Of a stretch of 27,194 nucleotides of DNA, positions 16,700 through 25,151 are shown piece by piece. Source of the stretch: an uncultured Lachnospiraceae bacterium (GTDB taxonomy: Bacteria > Bacillota > Clostridia > Lachnospirales > Lachnospiraceae); assembly GCA_910586615.1 (NCBI GenBank), contig CAJUJP010000045.1, positions 1 to 27,194 on the forward strand, written 5' to 3'. Numbering within the stretch: position 1 is the stretch's first letter; each line of letters starts with the position of its first letter. The notes beneath the pieces are model-generated. The model was not told the origin of the DNA, made no database searches, and worked only from the letters and a program-made list of their open reading frames with translations. The translations under genes and the position numbers were made by a program.

Positions 16700-17773
16700 T
16701 CAATACCTGCCGGAATGTAACTCCGTTCCATCAGCCGCCTGCAGGAACCGGTCCGCAATCTGTCCCGTCCCGTTCTGTTCCCGCAGCTTAGACGCCGCTG
16801 CCCCGATAGATGCGGCAAATTCACTGTCATCAGCAACTCTGCACATTGCCTCCACCATAGGGTTTACTTCTCCCACCGGCACAAGCAGTCCGTTTCTGCC
16901 GTCTTTGATATACATGCGCGAACCGCCCGCCGGACAGTCTGTGGCAATAACCGGAATGCCAAGAGCCATTGCCTCTAACATAGAGTTGGATATTCCTTCG
17001 TAATCAGAAGACAGTACATACATTGCCGCTGTATTGATCTCTTCCATTACCCTGTCTGAAAACCCCCGGAAAATAACCCTGTCCGTGATCCCCAACATGT
17101 CCGCAGTCTTTCTGAGCGCTTTTTCCCGCTCTCCTCTTCCGTAGATCTCGAGACGATATTCCTGATGCGACTTCCCAAACTCCGCAAATGCATGAAGCAG
17201 GAGTTCATGGTTCTTCTGCTGTTCCAGCCGTCCCACTGCAACAATCCTTGGTTCTCTTACACCCTCATAAGGCTTGATCCCCCTGATTTCAACAGGATTC
17301 GGGATCACCACCGCCTTTCTGGCGATACCTGCCGGAAAAGCCCTGACTGCGTCATTCGTCTGGCACACCACCACATCAGCAAAACGGTAAGCCAGATTCC
17401 TGATCTTTTTGTGATCATACCGGTCCGGGTCATTCCGCTCCGACACCAGGAAAAAATGCTTCTGTCCCCATGCCGCAATTACAGAAAAAAGCGCCCCCAT
17501 CACACTGAACGCCCATATCTGACAACCTTTATTCTTCTTATAATACTGCCTCATTCTGCGCAGTCTGTCGATTCTGACACCAAGTCGTCCGCCGGAAGGA
17601 TCACCGGCAATAACCACTTCCACACGCTCATCCAGCGGATACTTCGTCTCATGTCCCGCAAACAGCAAAACGGCAGTTTCCAATCCTCTTTTACAATATT
17701 CATTCGCTAACAGAGCCACTACCCGCTCTGTACCGCCCCCTGGCATATCCGGGATCACAAATACGATCTTCAT
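16700..17773 (-). CDS. Glycosyltransferase, GT4 type
   Basis: A 357-residue GT-B glycosyltransferase. The N-terminus MKIVFVIPDMPGGGTERVV has the Gly-rich loop (11-18) typical of GT4 enzymes that transfer hexosamine-type sugars. The C-terminal domain has VAVGRLEQQKNHELLLHAF (178-196), LEIYGRG and DYEGISNSMLEAM with the conserved Glu259 and Glu267, then GIPVIATDCPAGG. Likely soluble or peripheral, acting on a lipid-linked or membrane acceptor; the precise product is unknown. It is the first gene of a two-gene unit with the downstream GT4 and has its own promoter (17923-17951). Its leader contains a perfect 12-bp inverted repeat. Confidence 0.9.
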   Translation of the reverse strand: MKIVFVIPDMPGGGTERVVALLANEYCKRGLETAVLLFAGHETKYPLDERVEVVIAGDPSGGRLGVRIDRLRRMRQYYKKNKGCQIWAFSVMGALFSVIAAWGQKHFFLVSERNDPDRYDHKKIRNLAYRFADVVVCQTNDAVRAFPAGIARKAVVIPNPVEIRGIKPYEGVREPRIVAVGRLEQQKNHELLLHAFAEFGKSHQEYRLEIYGRGEREKALRKTADMLGITDRVIFRGFSDRVMEEINTAAMYVLSSDYEGISNSMLEAMALGIPVIATDCPAGGSRMYIKDGRNGLLVPVGEVNPMVEAMCRVADDSEFAASIGAAASKLREQNGTGQIADRFLQAADGTELHSGRY

Positions 17774-17870
17774 AATAATTACATCCCTTCTTCGAACCGT
17801 GTATAGAAACTATGATGAGAAAAATAAATCTGCTTCCCAGCCCTGTAAGTCCGGTACAGCCACAATAGTC

Positions 17871-17908
17871 GTTACTGTTCACTCCCAATGTCCTGTGTGA
17901 ACAGTAAC
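17871..17908. repeat. Perfect 12-bp inverted repeat in the GT4 leader (family D)
   Basis: GTTACTGTTCAC (17871-17882) and GTGAACAGTAAC (17897-17908), 14-nt loop. One arm recurs at 27075-27087 (GTTACTGTTCACA). It lies between the promoter and the glycosyltransferase start. No T-run follows, so it is not a standard terminator. Confidence 0.8.
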
Positions 17909-17922
17909 CAGTGGTCTGTTTC

Positions 17923-17951
17923 AGTATACCATACTGTACATTTTCCTGCAA
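17923..17951 (-). promoter_or_regulatory. Promoter of the GT4 pair
   Basis: Minus strand: TTGCAG (17946-17951) and TATACT (17923-17928) with a 17-nt spacer, about 150 nt before the first GT4 start. In the rest of this divergent gap (to 18113) I found no convincing promoter for the plus-strand lipid kinase. Confidence 0.65.
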
Positions 17952-18113
17952 ATATGGTATATTCATACATATTCACCTACACATATTTCAATATGCTGAT
18001 GACTGGATCTGGTCAAGTCCGGTGTCAGTTCGATATTGAACCAGGCAGTAATGTAATATCGGTTTTATCTTTCTTCTATTCTATCATTTATCACCTGAAA
18101 CGAGGTAACAGTC

Positions 18114-19082
18114 ATGTACCATATTATTATCAATCCTGCATCCAAATCAGGCAATGGGCTTTCCATCTGGAAAACATTAGAGCCCATATTATCAGAAAGA
18201 AACATTTCCTACCATACATATATTTCCACTCACATCGGACATGTGTCAGAACTAGTCAGGGATATCACTTCATCTGCCCCTGACGGCGCTCCGCCCCTCA
18301 ATCTGATCCTTCTGGGCGGAGACGGCACCGTCAACGAGGCTCTGCAGGGAATCGAAGATTTCAACCGGGTAAACATCGGCTACATTCCCACCGGTTCCAG
18401 CAACGATCTGGCACGGGCGCTTAAACTGCATCACGATCCTGTTGAACTGATGTCACAGATTCTTGACGGTTCTAAGCTGCGCATGATAGATCTGGGAATC
18501 CTGACCTATGAGACCGACACAAAGATCATGTCCAGACTGCACAAAAATCCGGAGCATACAAGCCGGTATTTTATTGTCAGCAGCGGCATCGGCTTCGACG
18601 CCGCCGTCTGTGAAGAAGCGCTCTCATCTCCTATCAAGAATACATTAAACCGTTTAAAGCTGGGAAAACTGACCTATCTGGGCATTGCCCTGAAACAACT
18701 GATCACCGCCAGACCTGTATCCTGCCACATATATCTGGATGGCAAGGACTCTGTCACAGTCCCCAGATTTCTCTTCTCTGCTTTCATGATCCATCCATAT
18801 GAAGGCGGAGGATTTCGTTTCTGTCCTCAGGCAGACAACAGAGACGGCCTGTTAGATCTGTGTGTGGTAGGTAACCTCCCGAAGCTCCTGATTCTGCTTG
18901 CCCTCCCCACTGCGTTTTTCGGACGGCATTATATCTTTCCCCAGATCAATCATTACAGAGCATCTTCCATCCGCATAAAAACCTCTGTCCCGTTATGGGT
19001 TCATACGGACGGAGAAGTTTACTTAAAATCCGACAGGATCAGCATTTCCTGCTTAAAGCAGCGTGTCCGTTTTCTTGTATGA
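18114..19082 (+). CDS. Diacylglycerol kinase family lipid kinase (YegS/DagK type)
   Basis: A 322-residue soluble lipid kinase. The catalytic domain has INPASKSGNG (6-15), the nucleotide-binding LLGGDGTVNEAL (66-77) and YIPTGSSNDLAR (90-101). The C-terminal beta-sandwich includes YEGGGFRFCPQADNRDG and LLDLCVV. The family phosphorylates diacylglycerol or related lipids at the inner membrane face; the actual substrate is not evident. ATG 18114 has GAGGT about 8 nt upstream. The last codons and the stop overlap a 14-bp tandem repeat. A PAP2-type phosphatase follows 424 nt downstream but has its own promoter. Confidence 0.92.
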   Translation: MYHIIINPASKSGNGLSIWKTLEPILSERNISYHTYISTHIGHVSELVRDITSSAPDGAPPLNLILLGGDGTVNEALQGIEDFNRVNIGYIPTGSSNDLARALKLHHDPVELMSQILDGSKLRMIDLGILTYETDTKIMSRLHKNPEHTSRYFIVSSGIGFDAAVCEEALSSPIKNTLNRLKLGKLTYLGIALKQLITARPVSCHIYLDGKDSVTVPRFLFSAFMIHPYEGGGFRFCPQADNRDGLLDLCVVGNLPKLLILLALPTAFFGRHYIFPQINHYRASSIRIKTSVPLWVHTDGEVYLKSDRISISCLKQRVRFLV

Positions 19083-19130
19083 TCCTTTTTGTATGATCTT
19101 TCTCGTATGAGCTTTCTTATATGATTTTTC
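19075..19130 (+). repeat. Four tandem 14-bp repeats spanning the lipid kinase stop codon
   Basis: Units TTGTATGATCCTTT, TTGTATGATCTTTC, TCGTATGAGCTTTC and TTATATGATTTTTC follow each other without gaps. The first contains the TGA stop codon (19080-19082). Slippage here could change what follows the stop but not the protein. Confidence 0.85.
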
Positions 19131-19183
19131 TGTGGAGTCATATCATTCCTGATCATGATCAAATTCTCCTGCATACTTTAGGT

Positions 19184-19235
19184 CTGCCCGTGAGAGTGCA
19201 CGTATTTGCGGCATTCTCTGAAGCCGGGCAGTTTA
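19184..19235 (+). terminator. Stem-loop after the lipid kinase gene, possible terminator
   Basis: CTGCCCG (19184-19190) pairs with CGGGCAG (19225-19231), with inner GAGAGTGC/GCATTCTC pairing. Only three T follow, so termination would be weak. Beyond it, 19279-19318 carries a fragment resembling the end of family A (GATTTTTCAATC); nothing else is seen before the PAP2 promoter. Confidence 0.4.
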
Positions 19236-19374
19236 TCGTGATGAATGAACATTCGGGTCTGTGTTTCCAATTGCCGATTAAAAATCAACAATCAAACTGA
19301 TTTTTCAATCTGATACTTATGAAAAATAGATAATTATTCATGAAAAATTAAGAAATATTTAGGTAAATGTTATT

Positions 19375-19402
19375 TTGACATTTAAGCACAATCTGCTATC
19401 AT
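19375..19402 (+). promoter_or_regulatory. Promoter of the PAP2 gene
   Basis: TTGACA (19375-19380) and TATCAT (19397-19402), spacer 16 nt, about 100 nt upstream of the PAP2 start. Confidence 0.6.
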
Positions 19403-19506
19403 ATCTTCTATGGACTGATGCTCCTGACAAATATCAGGATATCGAAACACAACAGGGATACACGCGTTGAACTGTTACACCGAAAAGCAAATGAGGATAT
19501 GCTATT

Positions 19507-20184
19507 ATGAAAACTTTTATCAGAAAATACAGACATGCGCTTCCGCTGGCAATTTACGGAATCATATATTTAGCCTGGTTTAGCCATCTTGAACAGACCG
19601 TGACAAGTCATTATCAGGTGATTCATGTTGCACTTGACGACCACATTCCGTTCTGTGAGGTATTTGTTGTTCCCTACATGCTGTGGTTTGCCTACGTAGC
19701 CGTCGTGATCATGTACTTTTTCTTCCGTGATAAAGACGATTACTTTCGGACATGTACCTTTCTGTTTACCGGAATGACCGTGTTCCTGCTCGTATCCACG
19801 CTGTGGCCCAACGGGCATCACTTAAGACCTGCCGTCATGCCGCGGGACAATATATTTACATCCCTGGTGTCCATGCTCTATAAAGCGGATACGCCTACCA
19901 ACCTTTGGCCGAGTATACACGTATATAACTCACTGGGCTGCCATATTGCAGTCATGCGAAGCCGGCATCTGGCAAAACATAAAGTAATCCGTACAGGTTC
20001 TTTTATACTGTGCATATCCATTGTTATGTCAACCGTACTCATCAAGCAGCACTCTATGTTTGATGTCGCTACAGCTTTCGTTATGGCAGCAGTCATGTAC
20101 GGCATTGTATACCGTTCCGACATACTGATCAACTTCTATCACAGTACACAGAAACGCCATAGAAGAAAGCCTGAGATCGGATAA
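19507..20184 (+). CDS. PAP2-family membrane phosphatase
   Basis: A 225-residue integral membrane protein with about six hydrophobic segments (about 11-28, 53-73, 82-100, 140-152, 165-180, 187-203). The PAP2 motifs are recognisable: HHLRP (104-108), WPSIHVYNS (134-142, with Ser136 and His138), and KQHSMFDV (180-187, catalytic His182 and Asp186). Members dephosphorylate phosphatidate, phosphatidylglycerol phosphate, undecaprenyl diphosphate or phosphosphingolipids; the substrate here is open. ATG 19507 has TGAGGA about 9 nt upstream. It is monocistronic, with a promoter at 19375 and a terminator at 20244. With the lipid kinase before it and the glycosyltransferase after it, it suggests membrane lipid modification. 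Confidence 0.88.
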   Translation: MKTFIRKYRHALPLAIYGIIYLAWFSHLEQTVTSHYQVIHVALDDHIPFCEVFVVPYMLWFAYVAVVIMYFFFRDKDDYFRTCTFLFTGMTVFLLVSTLWPNGHHLRPAVMPRDNIFTSLVSMLYKADTPTNLWPSIHVYNSLGCHIAVMRSRHLAKHKVIRTGSFILCISIVMSTVLIKQHSMFDVATAFVMAAVMYGIVYRSDILINFYHSTQKRHRRKPEIG

Positions 20185-20243
20185 TCAGATAAATACCGCA
20201 AACCGGGCTTCTTCACAGCATCTACACAAGAATAGAAAACCTG

Positions 20244-20284
20244 CCGCAAGGATTGTAAAATATCTTCACAGTCCTTGCGGTTTT
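20244..20284 (+). terminator. Terminator of the PAP2 gene
   Basis: CCGCAAGGA (20244-20252) / TCCTTGCGG (20272-20280) followed by TTTTG. It also lies downstream of the convergent GT2 gene and may serve both directions. Confidence 0.8.
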
Positions 20285-20351
20285 GTATGATCTGGCTGCA
20301 TATCAAATCATACCTCCCGCCGTATCTTCTCTTCGATTGCATCTTTTGCCG

Positions 20352-20375
20352 GATTTCATGGCCGATTTCATGGCC
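20352..20375. repeat. 12-bp tandem duplication
   Basis: GATTTCATGGCC occurs twice in direct succession just downstream of the GT2 stop codon. Confidence 0.7.
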
Positions 20376-20386
20376 AAATACTGCTG

Positions 20387-21412
20387 TTAATTAAATTTAT
20401 AGAACCTTCTGCAGATCTTATATCCCTCCACCGATATTTTCCTTCCGCTTTTTCCCGGAAGATTCATGGAGTTACCCAGTACTCCATATCGAAGCCTTAT
20501 ATAAAGGCCGGCATCTTTTTTCTTGATATATTTCCACAATTCCTGCTTTTTCTCAAGATTCTCCTCTGTACCCGAACGTATCAGTAATATAGAAGAAATA
20601 ACGGTTATGATCTCCAGATAATTAACCATATATTTCTTTAATTTGTGCCTTGCATTTATCTTATCCATATGATCCGCCAGATAATCAACCATAATCTTGT
20701 TAACCTTGATCTGCTGATCAACTCTCGATATCATAACCTCCTCATTGACTGACTGCCCTTCTCTTCCGATATAATACCGGTAAAAATTCACGTCTAAGTA
20801 ATACATGTTCCGCACAAAAGGCAGCGGTTCAAAGACAAAAATATTATCCACATAAAATGTATGTTCCGGAAGTTTCAGTCCGCATTCCTTCAGCAGTCTT
20901 GTCCGAAAGATCACGGAATGCATCAAAATATACTGTCCCTTGTGAAAATGTCTGACTTCATTCCATGTAAAAATCCGGTCCTGAGGCAGAGCGTGACGGT
21001 ATTTCATGACCTTATGCCTGGCTTCCCCTTCTTTCTCATAGACAAAGTTACTGATCAGCATGTCCAGTGTGGAATCTCCCATTGTAATGTCCCGAAGTAC
21101 ATCCAGAATCTTATGATAGGCGCTCTCCTTCACCCAGTCGTCGCTGTCCACCACCTTAAAGTATAACCCGGAAGCATGTTCCAGCCCGGCATTCACCGCA
21201 GATCCGTGTCCGCCGTTTTCCTTATGGATCGCTTTCACAATGGACGGATACATGGCCGCATATTCGTCGGCCACAGCCCCTGTTCTGTCCGTAGAGCCAT
21301 CGTCTACAATGAGTATCTCCACATCCTCGCCGCCCACCAGCAGAGAGTCGATACATTTTCTCATATATGCTTCCGAATTATAACTGGGTACCGCCACAGA
21401 TAATAATTTCAT
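20387..21412 (-). CDS. Glycosyltransferase family 2
   Basis: A 341-residue protein with a GT-A domain: LLSVAVPSYNSEAYM at the start, LIVDDGSTD (34-42), ENGGHGSAVNAGLEHA (65-80) and the metal-binding DSDD (89-92). The C-terminal half is variable, predicted helical, and without a clear membrane segment. It resembles enzymes adding sugars to surface polymers or lipids; donor and acceptor unknown. The start is ATG 21412, with GGGG 7-10 nt upstream. The open frame continues 22 codons upstream to 21478 (MSARCLPQ...), but that extension is translated repeat DNA and is rejected. The ribosome site itself is the edge of repeat family C. Confidence 0.88.
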   Translation of the reverse strand: MKLLSVAVPSYNSEAYMRKCIDSLLVGGEDVEILIVDDGSTDRTGAVADEYAAMYPSIVKAIHKENGGHGSAVNAGLEHASGLYFKVVDSDDWVKESAYHKILDVLRDITMGDSTLDMLISNFVYEKEGEARHKVMKYRHALPQDRIFTWNEVRHFHKGQYILMHSVIFRTRLLKECGLKLPEHTFYVDNIFVFEPLPFVRNMYYLDVNFYRYYIGREGQSVNEEVMISRVDQQIKVNKIMVDYLADHMDKINARHKLKKYMVNYLEIITVISSILLIRSGTEENLEKKQELWKYIKKKDAGLYIRLRYGVLGNSMNLPGKSGRKISVEGYKICRRFYKFN

Positions 21413-21418
21413 AGTTTT

Positions 21419-21612
21419 CCCCGCTTCTGCGCTGCTTTCTGTGCATGAACGAGTTTGTGGCAAGCAGCGCGCAGACACAAATCTCGCGATTGAAAATTTT
21501 ATTTTTCAATCTTATCCCCACTTCTGCGCTGCTTTCTGTGCATGAACGAGTTTGTGGCAGGCAACGCGCAGACACAAATCTCGCGATTGAAAATTTTAAT
21601 TTTCAATCTTTC
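21419..21612 (-). repeat. Repeat family C: two tandem 97-bp leader elements before GT2
   Basis: Two copies (21419-21515 and 21516-21612) are nearly identical. Read toward GT2, each has GATTGAAAA/TTTTTCAATC-type pairing, then CGAGATTTGTG...CACAAACTCG, then AAGCAGCGCAG, and ends in GGGG. In the copy next to GT2 that GGGG is the ribosome site. The CTGCGCGCTGCTT in the loop of the CGAG stem is complementary to AAGCAGCGCAG downstream, so a pseudoknot or alternative fold is possible. The outer CGAGATT...AACTCG frame is shared with family B. Confidence 0.85.
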
Positions 21613-21681
21613 CTCCATTCTAAAGAGTCCATATTAAAAAGTTCCCCATCCAAAGAATTCCTGCTAAAGAGTTCCTCACCG

Positions 21682-23400
21682 TCAGATCATATCCATATAC
21701 GCTGCAAATGCAGACGGAACAGGATATCTGTCCCTGATCTCCTCCGGATCCACAAAAACATACTCTCCCATTCCCATCAGTTCATCCACACGGATCAGAT
21801 ACCCTGTCATATGCCATTCCTTATGCGTAAAAACATGCTTTGAATCCCGCAGTTTCTGAATCCGCAACGGCATAACGCCCAGTTCCTTTAAATATGCAAT
21901 AACCTGCTCTTCTTTCTGAATCCCCTCCAAAGACGGAAATTCATACAAACCGGCCAGCAGTCCGCGTTTTGGTCTTTGGCGGAGCGCAACCTGACGGCCG
22001 TACCGTATCACCAGTATCGTCTTCTTCTCTATGCTTCGCTGCTTCCTGGATGCCTTCTTAGGATACTCCGATATCCTGTTTTGTATTCTTGCCTGACACA
22101 GTCTGTTCCACGGGCATTCTTCACATCTGGGACTTCCGTTGGGGATACAGACTGTAGCGCCCAGTTCCATCAATGCCTGATTAAAATCTCCCGGCCGGCT
22201 CACAGGCATAATGCCTTTTATCTCTTCTCCCACCGCTTTTCTCACTCCGGCATCCAGAATATCCCTGTCATCCATCCTCAAACGGGATAAGATTCTAAGT
22301 ACATTACCGTCCACAGCCGGCACGGCATTGCCAAAGGCGATGGAAGAGATCGCTCCTGCAGTATAGCTGCCAATTCCAGTCAGTTTTATCAGACTGTCAT
22401 AGTCTCCCGGCATCTTACCGTCATACTCCGACATAATCTGCATCGCAGACTTCTTCAGATTCCTTGCCCGGTTATAATATCCCAATCCTTCCCACAGTTT
22501 CAGGAGCTTTTCCTCCTCCACCGCGGCAAGGCTTCCGATATCCGGAAGTTCACGCAAAAACCTGTCATAATAGGGTCTGACCGCTTCCACCCTTGTCTGC
22601 TGCAGCATGATCTCCGACAGCCACACATGATAGGGTGTAGGTTCCTCCCGCCAGGGCAGAACACGCCTCCCGGCATCATACCATGCCAGCAGCGGCTCCG
22701 CAATCAGATCCATGCTGTCCACCACCACAGGAATCTCTCCGCCAACCGTAAGGCTGTCCGCTTCCACTAAACAATCATAAGCCAGCAGCCGCACGCCTGC
22801 ATTCCGCGCCTTCCGCAGCGCCTCCCCGAAAGCCGGATGGGTATCCCAGTTAGGCTCTACGTAACTGATGCCCTTCATCTGTATAACAAAAATCAGGCAG
22901 GCTTCATACCCCTGTTCCAGCGCCGACACGAGCTCCTCCACATGCTTCACCGCCCGTTCAGAGGGTGCATCGGGAAACGCCGCCACACCGTCTCTCTCCA
23001 GCGTAACACCTTTCACTTCGATAAAAGCCTTCTTACCAGAAGCACTCTCCACATAAAAGTCAAATCTGGAATTACCAAAAACCGTCTCCGGGCGTACCTT
23101 GCTCACATCCCCGTATAAACCGCCGGCCTGAAGCCACTCGCCCACAACTTTATTCGGGGCATTGGAATCCATATTGATCAGCCTGCCCGCCTTCTCCACT
23201 GCCACCAGGTCATAAGCCGTGGAGCGCTCCGGATTACGGCTTCTCTCCAGATAAACTTTCACACCGTCCTGCAGAAGTTCCCGGCATCTTCCGGTGTTCT
23301 TCACATGCACCTTCGTCCGCTCTCCTGCAAGCTCCACATAGGCAATGAATCTGTTCGGTCTCTCTATAAATCTGGCTGAAACTATCTCATTATATCTCAT
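21682..23400 (-). CDS. SfsA-MutY fusion: SfsA-type nuclease domain plus A/G-specific adenine glycosylase
   Basis: A 572-residue single chain. Residues 1-228 match a complete SfsA protein: VKNTGRCRELL (33-43), VFGNSRFDFYVE (107-118), and FIEVKGVTLE (126-135), with Asp114, Glu128 and Lys130 as the nuclease-like residues. Residues about 230-572 match MutY: LSEIMLQQTRVEAVRPYYDRF with catalytic Glu263, the helix-hairpin-helix LTGIGSYTAGA, VPAVDGNV with Asp364, a 4Fe-4S cluster (Cys418, 426, 429, 435), and a Nudix-like C-terminus with HVFTHKEWHM. MutY removes adenine mispaired with 8-oxoguanine; SfsA is a DNA/RNA-binding nuclease of unclear role. The frame is continuous with no ribosome site at the junction. 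The gene start lacks a clear ribosome site and lies 43 nt after the 5'-nucleotidase, suggesting coupling. Confidence 0.93.
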   Translation of the reverse strand: MRYNEIVSARFIERPNRFIAYVELAGERTKVHVKNTGRCRELLQDGVKVYLERSRNPERSTAYDLVAVEKAGRLINMDSNAPNKVVGEWLQAGGLYGDVSKVRPETVFGNSRFDFYVESASGKKAFIEVKGVTLERDGVAAFPDAPSERAVKHVEELVSALEQGYEACLIFVIQMKGISYVEPNWDTHPAFGEALRKARNAGVRLLAYDCLVEADSLTVGGEIPVVVDSMDLIAEPLLAWYDAGRRVLPWREEPTPYHVWLSEIMLQQTRVEAVRPYYDRFLRELPDIGSLAAVEEEKLLKLWEGLGYYNRARNLKKSAMQIMSEYDGKMPGDYDSLIKLTGIGSYTAGAISSIAFGNAVPAVDGNVLRILSRLRMDDRDILDAGVRKAVGEEIKGIMPVSRPGDFNQALMELGATVCIPNGSPRCEECPWNRLCQARIQNRISEYPKKASRKQRSIEKKTILVIRYGRQVALRQRPKRGLLAGLYEFPSLEGIQKEEQVIAYLKELGVMPLRIQKLRDSKHVFTHKEWHMTGYLIRVDELMGMGEYVFVDPEEIRDRYPVPSAFAAYMDMI

Positions 23401-23443
23401 ATTATGTTAACCATTGTTGTAACAAATCCTATCCACATGCTGT

Positions 23444-24388
23444 TTAACTGCTGTCCGGTTCCTCAGTTTCTTCCTCTCCCGGTACTTTCTTCTTATACGG
23501 CACTCTGGCCGCAGGCACAACTTCCGATGCCGGCACAGTATGCACAGACTGATCATCAAAAAAGATATGTGCCCCGAAAGCCTGAAGCACATCCTTCTTG
23601 CGGACGCCTCCAAGGAAAAAGACCTCATCGATCCGCACATTCCATGCGCGAAGCGTGCGGATGACCCGTTCATGGGCGGGTGCACATCTGGTTGTGACAA
23701 GGGCCGTTCTGATAGGCGCCTCCTCAACTGTAAAGTCTTTCTGCAGCTTAGACAATGTCTTCAGAAACCGGGCAAAAGGCCCCGCCTTAAGAGGATTGTT
23801 GGCATTGCGTCTCTCATTCTCCTCGAAAGCTTCCAGTCCGCTCTCCTGAAAGATCTTCTCCGATTCATCCGAAAACAGAACCGCGTCTCCATCAAAAGCG
23901 ATACGGATCTGCCTGATCTGATGGTCACAGTCATAAGTCTGCAGGCCATCCGTACAGATAATTCCCGCCGCTATGTTGGAATCTATGGCACTCTGAACAT
24001 CGTCTTCATACGCAGACAAAAACAGATCCGTCTTAAAAGCAGTCAGATAAGGAGCCAGAGACGCTCCGCTTGCCAGCACGGCCCGGGTGATGTTAAGCCC
24101 GTAATGCTCGATCGCCTTGAAGACGCGCAGAGAGGAATCCGGACTGTTCCTGGACATGATGATAACTTCCACACTGCCCGCTTTACCCGGCAGATCATTC
24201 AGATTGAGCAACGCCTTGATCAGCGGAAATCCCGGTCCCGGACGCAGTATCTCCTCCTCATGTTCAACCTGGTATCTGCAGTATGCCTCCACACCTTCCG
24301 CCTCATAAATCGTATTCTCATAACTCAGATCAAACAGCGCTCTGGAAGATACCCCCACCACCAGCCTGTTCTCCAAATCATAAGCCAT
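23444..24388 (-). CDS. Cytosolic 5'-nucleotidase (NT5C1/PF06189 type)
   Basis: A 314-residue HAD-like nucleotidase of the family that includes animal cytosolic 5'-nucleotidase I. Visible motifs: VVGVSSRALFDL (10-21), VIIMSRNSP (75-83) and IRIAFDGDAVLFSDESE (161-177), with Asp166 and Asp168 as the likely active-site pair; a C-terminal Asp pair lies in FFDDQS. It would hydrolyse nucleoside monophosphates in the cytoplasm. Residues after about 290 form a charged tail (KKKVPGEEETEEPDSS). ATG 24388 follows AGGAGG by 8 nt. It sits between DUF1653 (99 nt upstream) and SfsA-MutY (43 nt downstream), which suggests a nucleotide-pool or repair role. Confidence 0.88.
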   Translation of the reverse strand: MAYDLENRLVVGVSSRALFDLSYENTIYEAEGVEAYCRYQVEHEEEILRPGPGFPLIKALLNLNDLPGKAGSVEVIIMSRNSPDSSLRVFKAIEHYGLNITRAVLASGASLAPYLTAFKTDLFLSAYEDDVQSAIDSNIAAGIICTDGLQTYDCDHQIRQIRIAFDGDAVLFSDESEKIFQESGLEAFEENERRNANNPLKAGPFARFLKTLSKLQKDFTVEEAPIRTALVTTRCAPAHERVIRTLRAWNVRIDEVFFLGGVRKKDVLQAFGAHIFFDDQSVHTVPASEVVPAARVPYKKKVPGEEETEEPDSS

Positions 24389-24487
24389 AAAGCCACCTCC
24401 TGCCTGAAATCACAGCAGCCCAATGCTGTACCGTCAGCATATGCTCCCCCGGAGATGGCAATATTTGACAAAAACAAAACTGTACTG

Positions 24488-25078
24488 CTACCGCAGCCGG
24501 TTACATTCGAACTTTGCAAACATCTGCAGACAGCTTCTCAACTCGTCATACCGCTCTTCCACATTACCGCCCTTGATTTCCAGATCGCTGGCTGCCGCCA
24601 GCGTGTTGATCATAGAATCGGTGATTCTGTGTCTGAGCGCCGCAAGAATATTAAGCTTCTGCTCGAAAGTACCTGCATCCAAAAACTCCATCACCAGAGG
24701 ATCAATATGCATTTGTTCTTCTGATTCCACTGTCCGGGAAGATACGGCCGGCTGAACCGCTGGCGCCGGTACTTCCTCTGCCGGGGCCGGGGCTTCTGCT
24801 TCTTCCTGTTCGAAAGTCTCTGTCTGTGCCGCTGACGACAATTCCATATCCTGCAGCAATTCAAAACGGTATTTCTGCTTTGCTTCCGGGTATCTGTCCC
24901 GGTCAACCTCTTCCATAAACATATCCAGAGGCCTCACATAAATCTGGAAAGTGTCGTACATTGCCTGATAGACTACCATTGTCTCTCCCGTTTCGCTATG
25001 CTTTGCGAGACAGCGGATCTGATAAATATTTCCTTTAAAATGTCTGTACATTTCCTGTGGTTTGGGATTCGTTCTCAT
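24488..25078 (-). CDS. DUF1653 domain protein with C-terminal helical domain
   Basis: A 196-residue protein. The N-terminal part (about 8-75; YRHFKGNIYQIRCLAKHSETGE, then VVYQAMYD and RPLDMF) is a DUF1653 domain, a small SH3-like fold of unknown function. An Ala/Pro/Glu/Val linker (about 85-118) leads to a C-terminal helical region (about 122-196) with no family I recognise. The start is ATG 25078, six nt after GGAG; the TTG at 25090 is part of that ribosome site and is rejected. It is the first gene after the LexA-boxed promoter at 25259-25287 and after a second candidate promoter at 25152-25180. A weak 4-bp hairpin with a T-rich tail straddles its stop codon. Confidence 0.82.
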   Translation of the reverse strand: MRTNPKPQEMYRHFKGNIYQIRCLAKHSETGETMVVYQAMYDTFQIYVRPLDMFMEEVDRDRYPEAKQKYRFELLQDMELSSAAQTETFEQEEAEAPAPAEEVPAPAVQPAVSSRTVESEEQMHIDPLVMEFLDAGTFEQKLNILAALRHRITDSMINTLAAASDLEIKGGNVEERYDELRSCLQMFAKFECNRLR

Positions 25079-25151
25079 GTTATGCTCCAATCAGGTTTAT
25101 TCGAAGCGCTGAACAGACATCTGTAAACCGCCTGTTCCACTCACTCCTACC

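Noticed and set aside
21378..21575. Short minus-strand frames beginning MSARCLPQTRSCTESS, including a 22-residue extension of GT2
   Set aside because: They are translations of the tandem family C repeat; the GT2 domain starts cleanly at ATG 21412 with its own ribosome site.
23407..24724. Long plus-strand frames opposite the 5'-nucleotidase (up to 394 codons)
   Set aside because: Antisense of well-supported genes, no ribosome sites, and no family resemblance.
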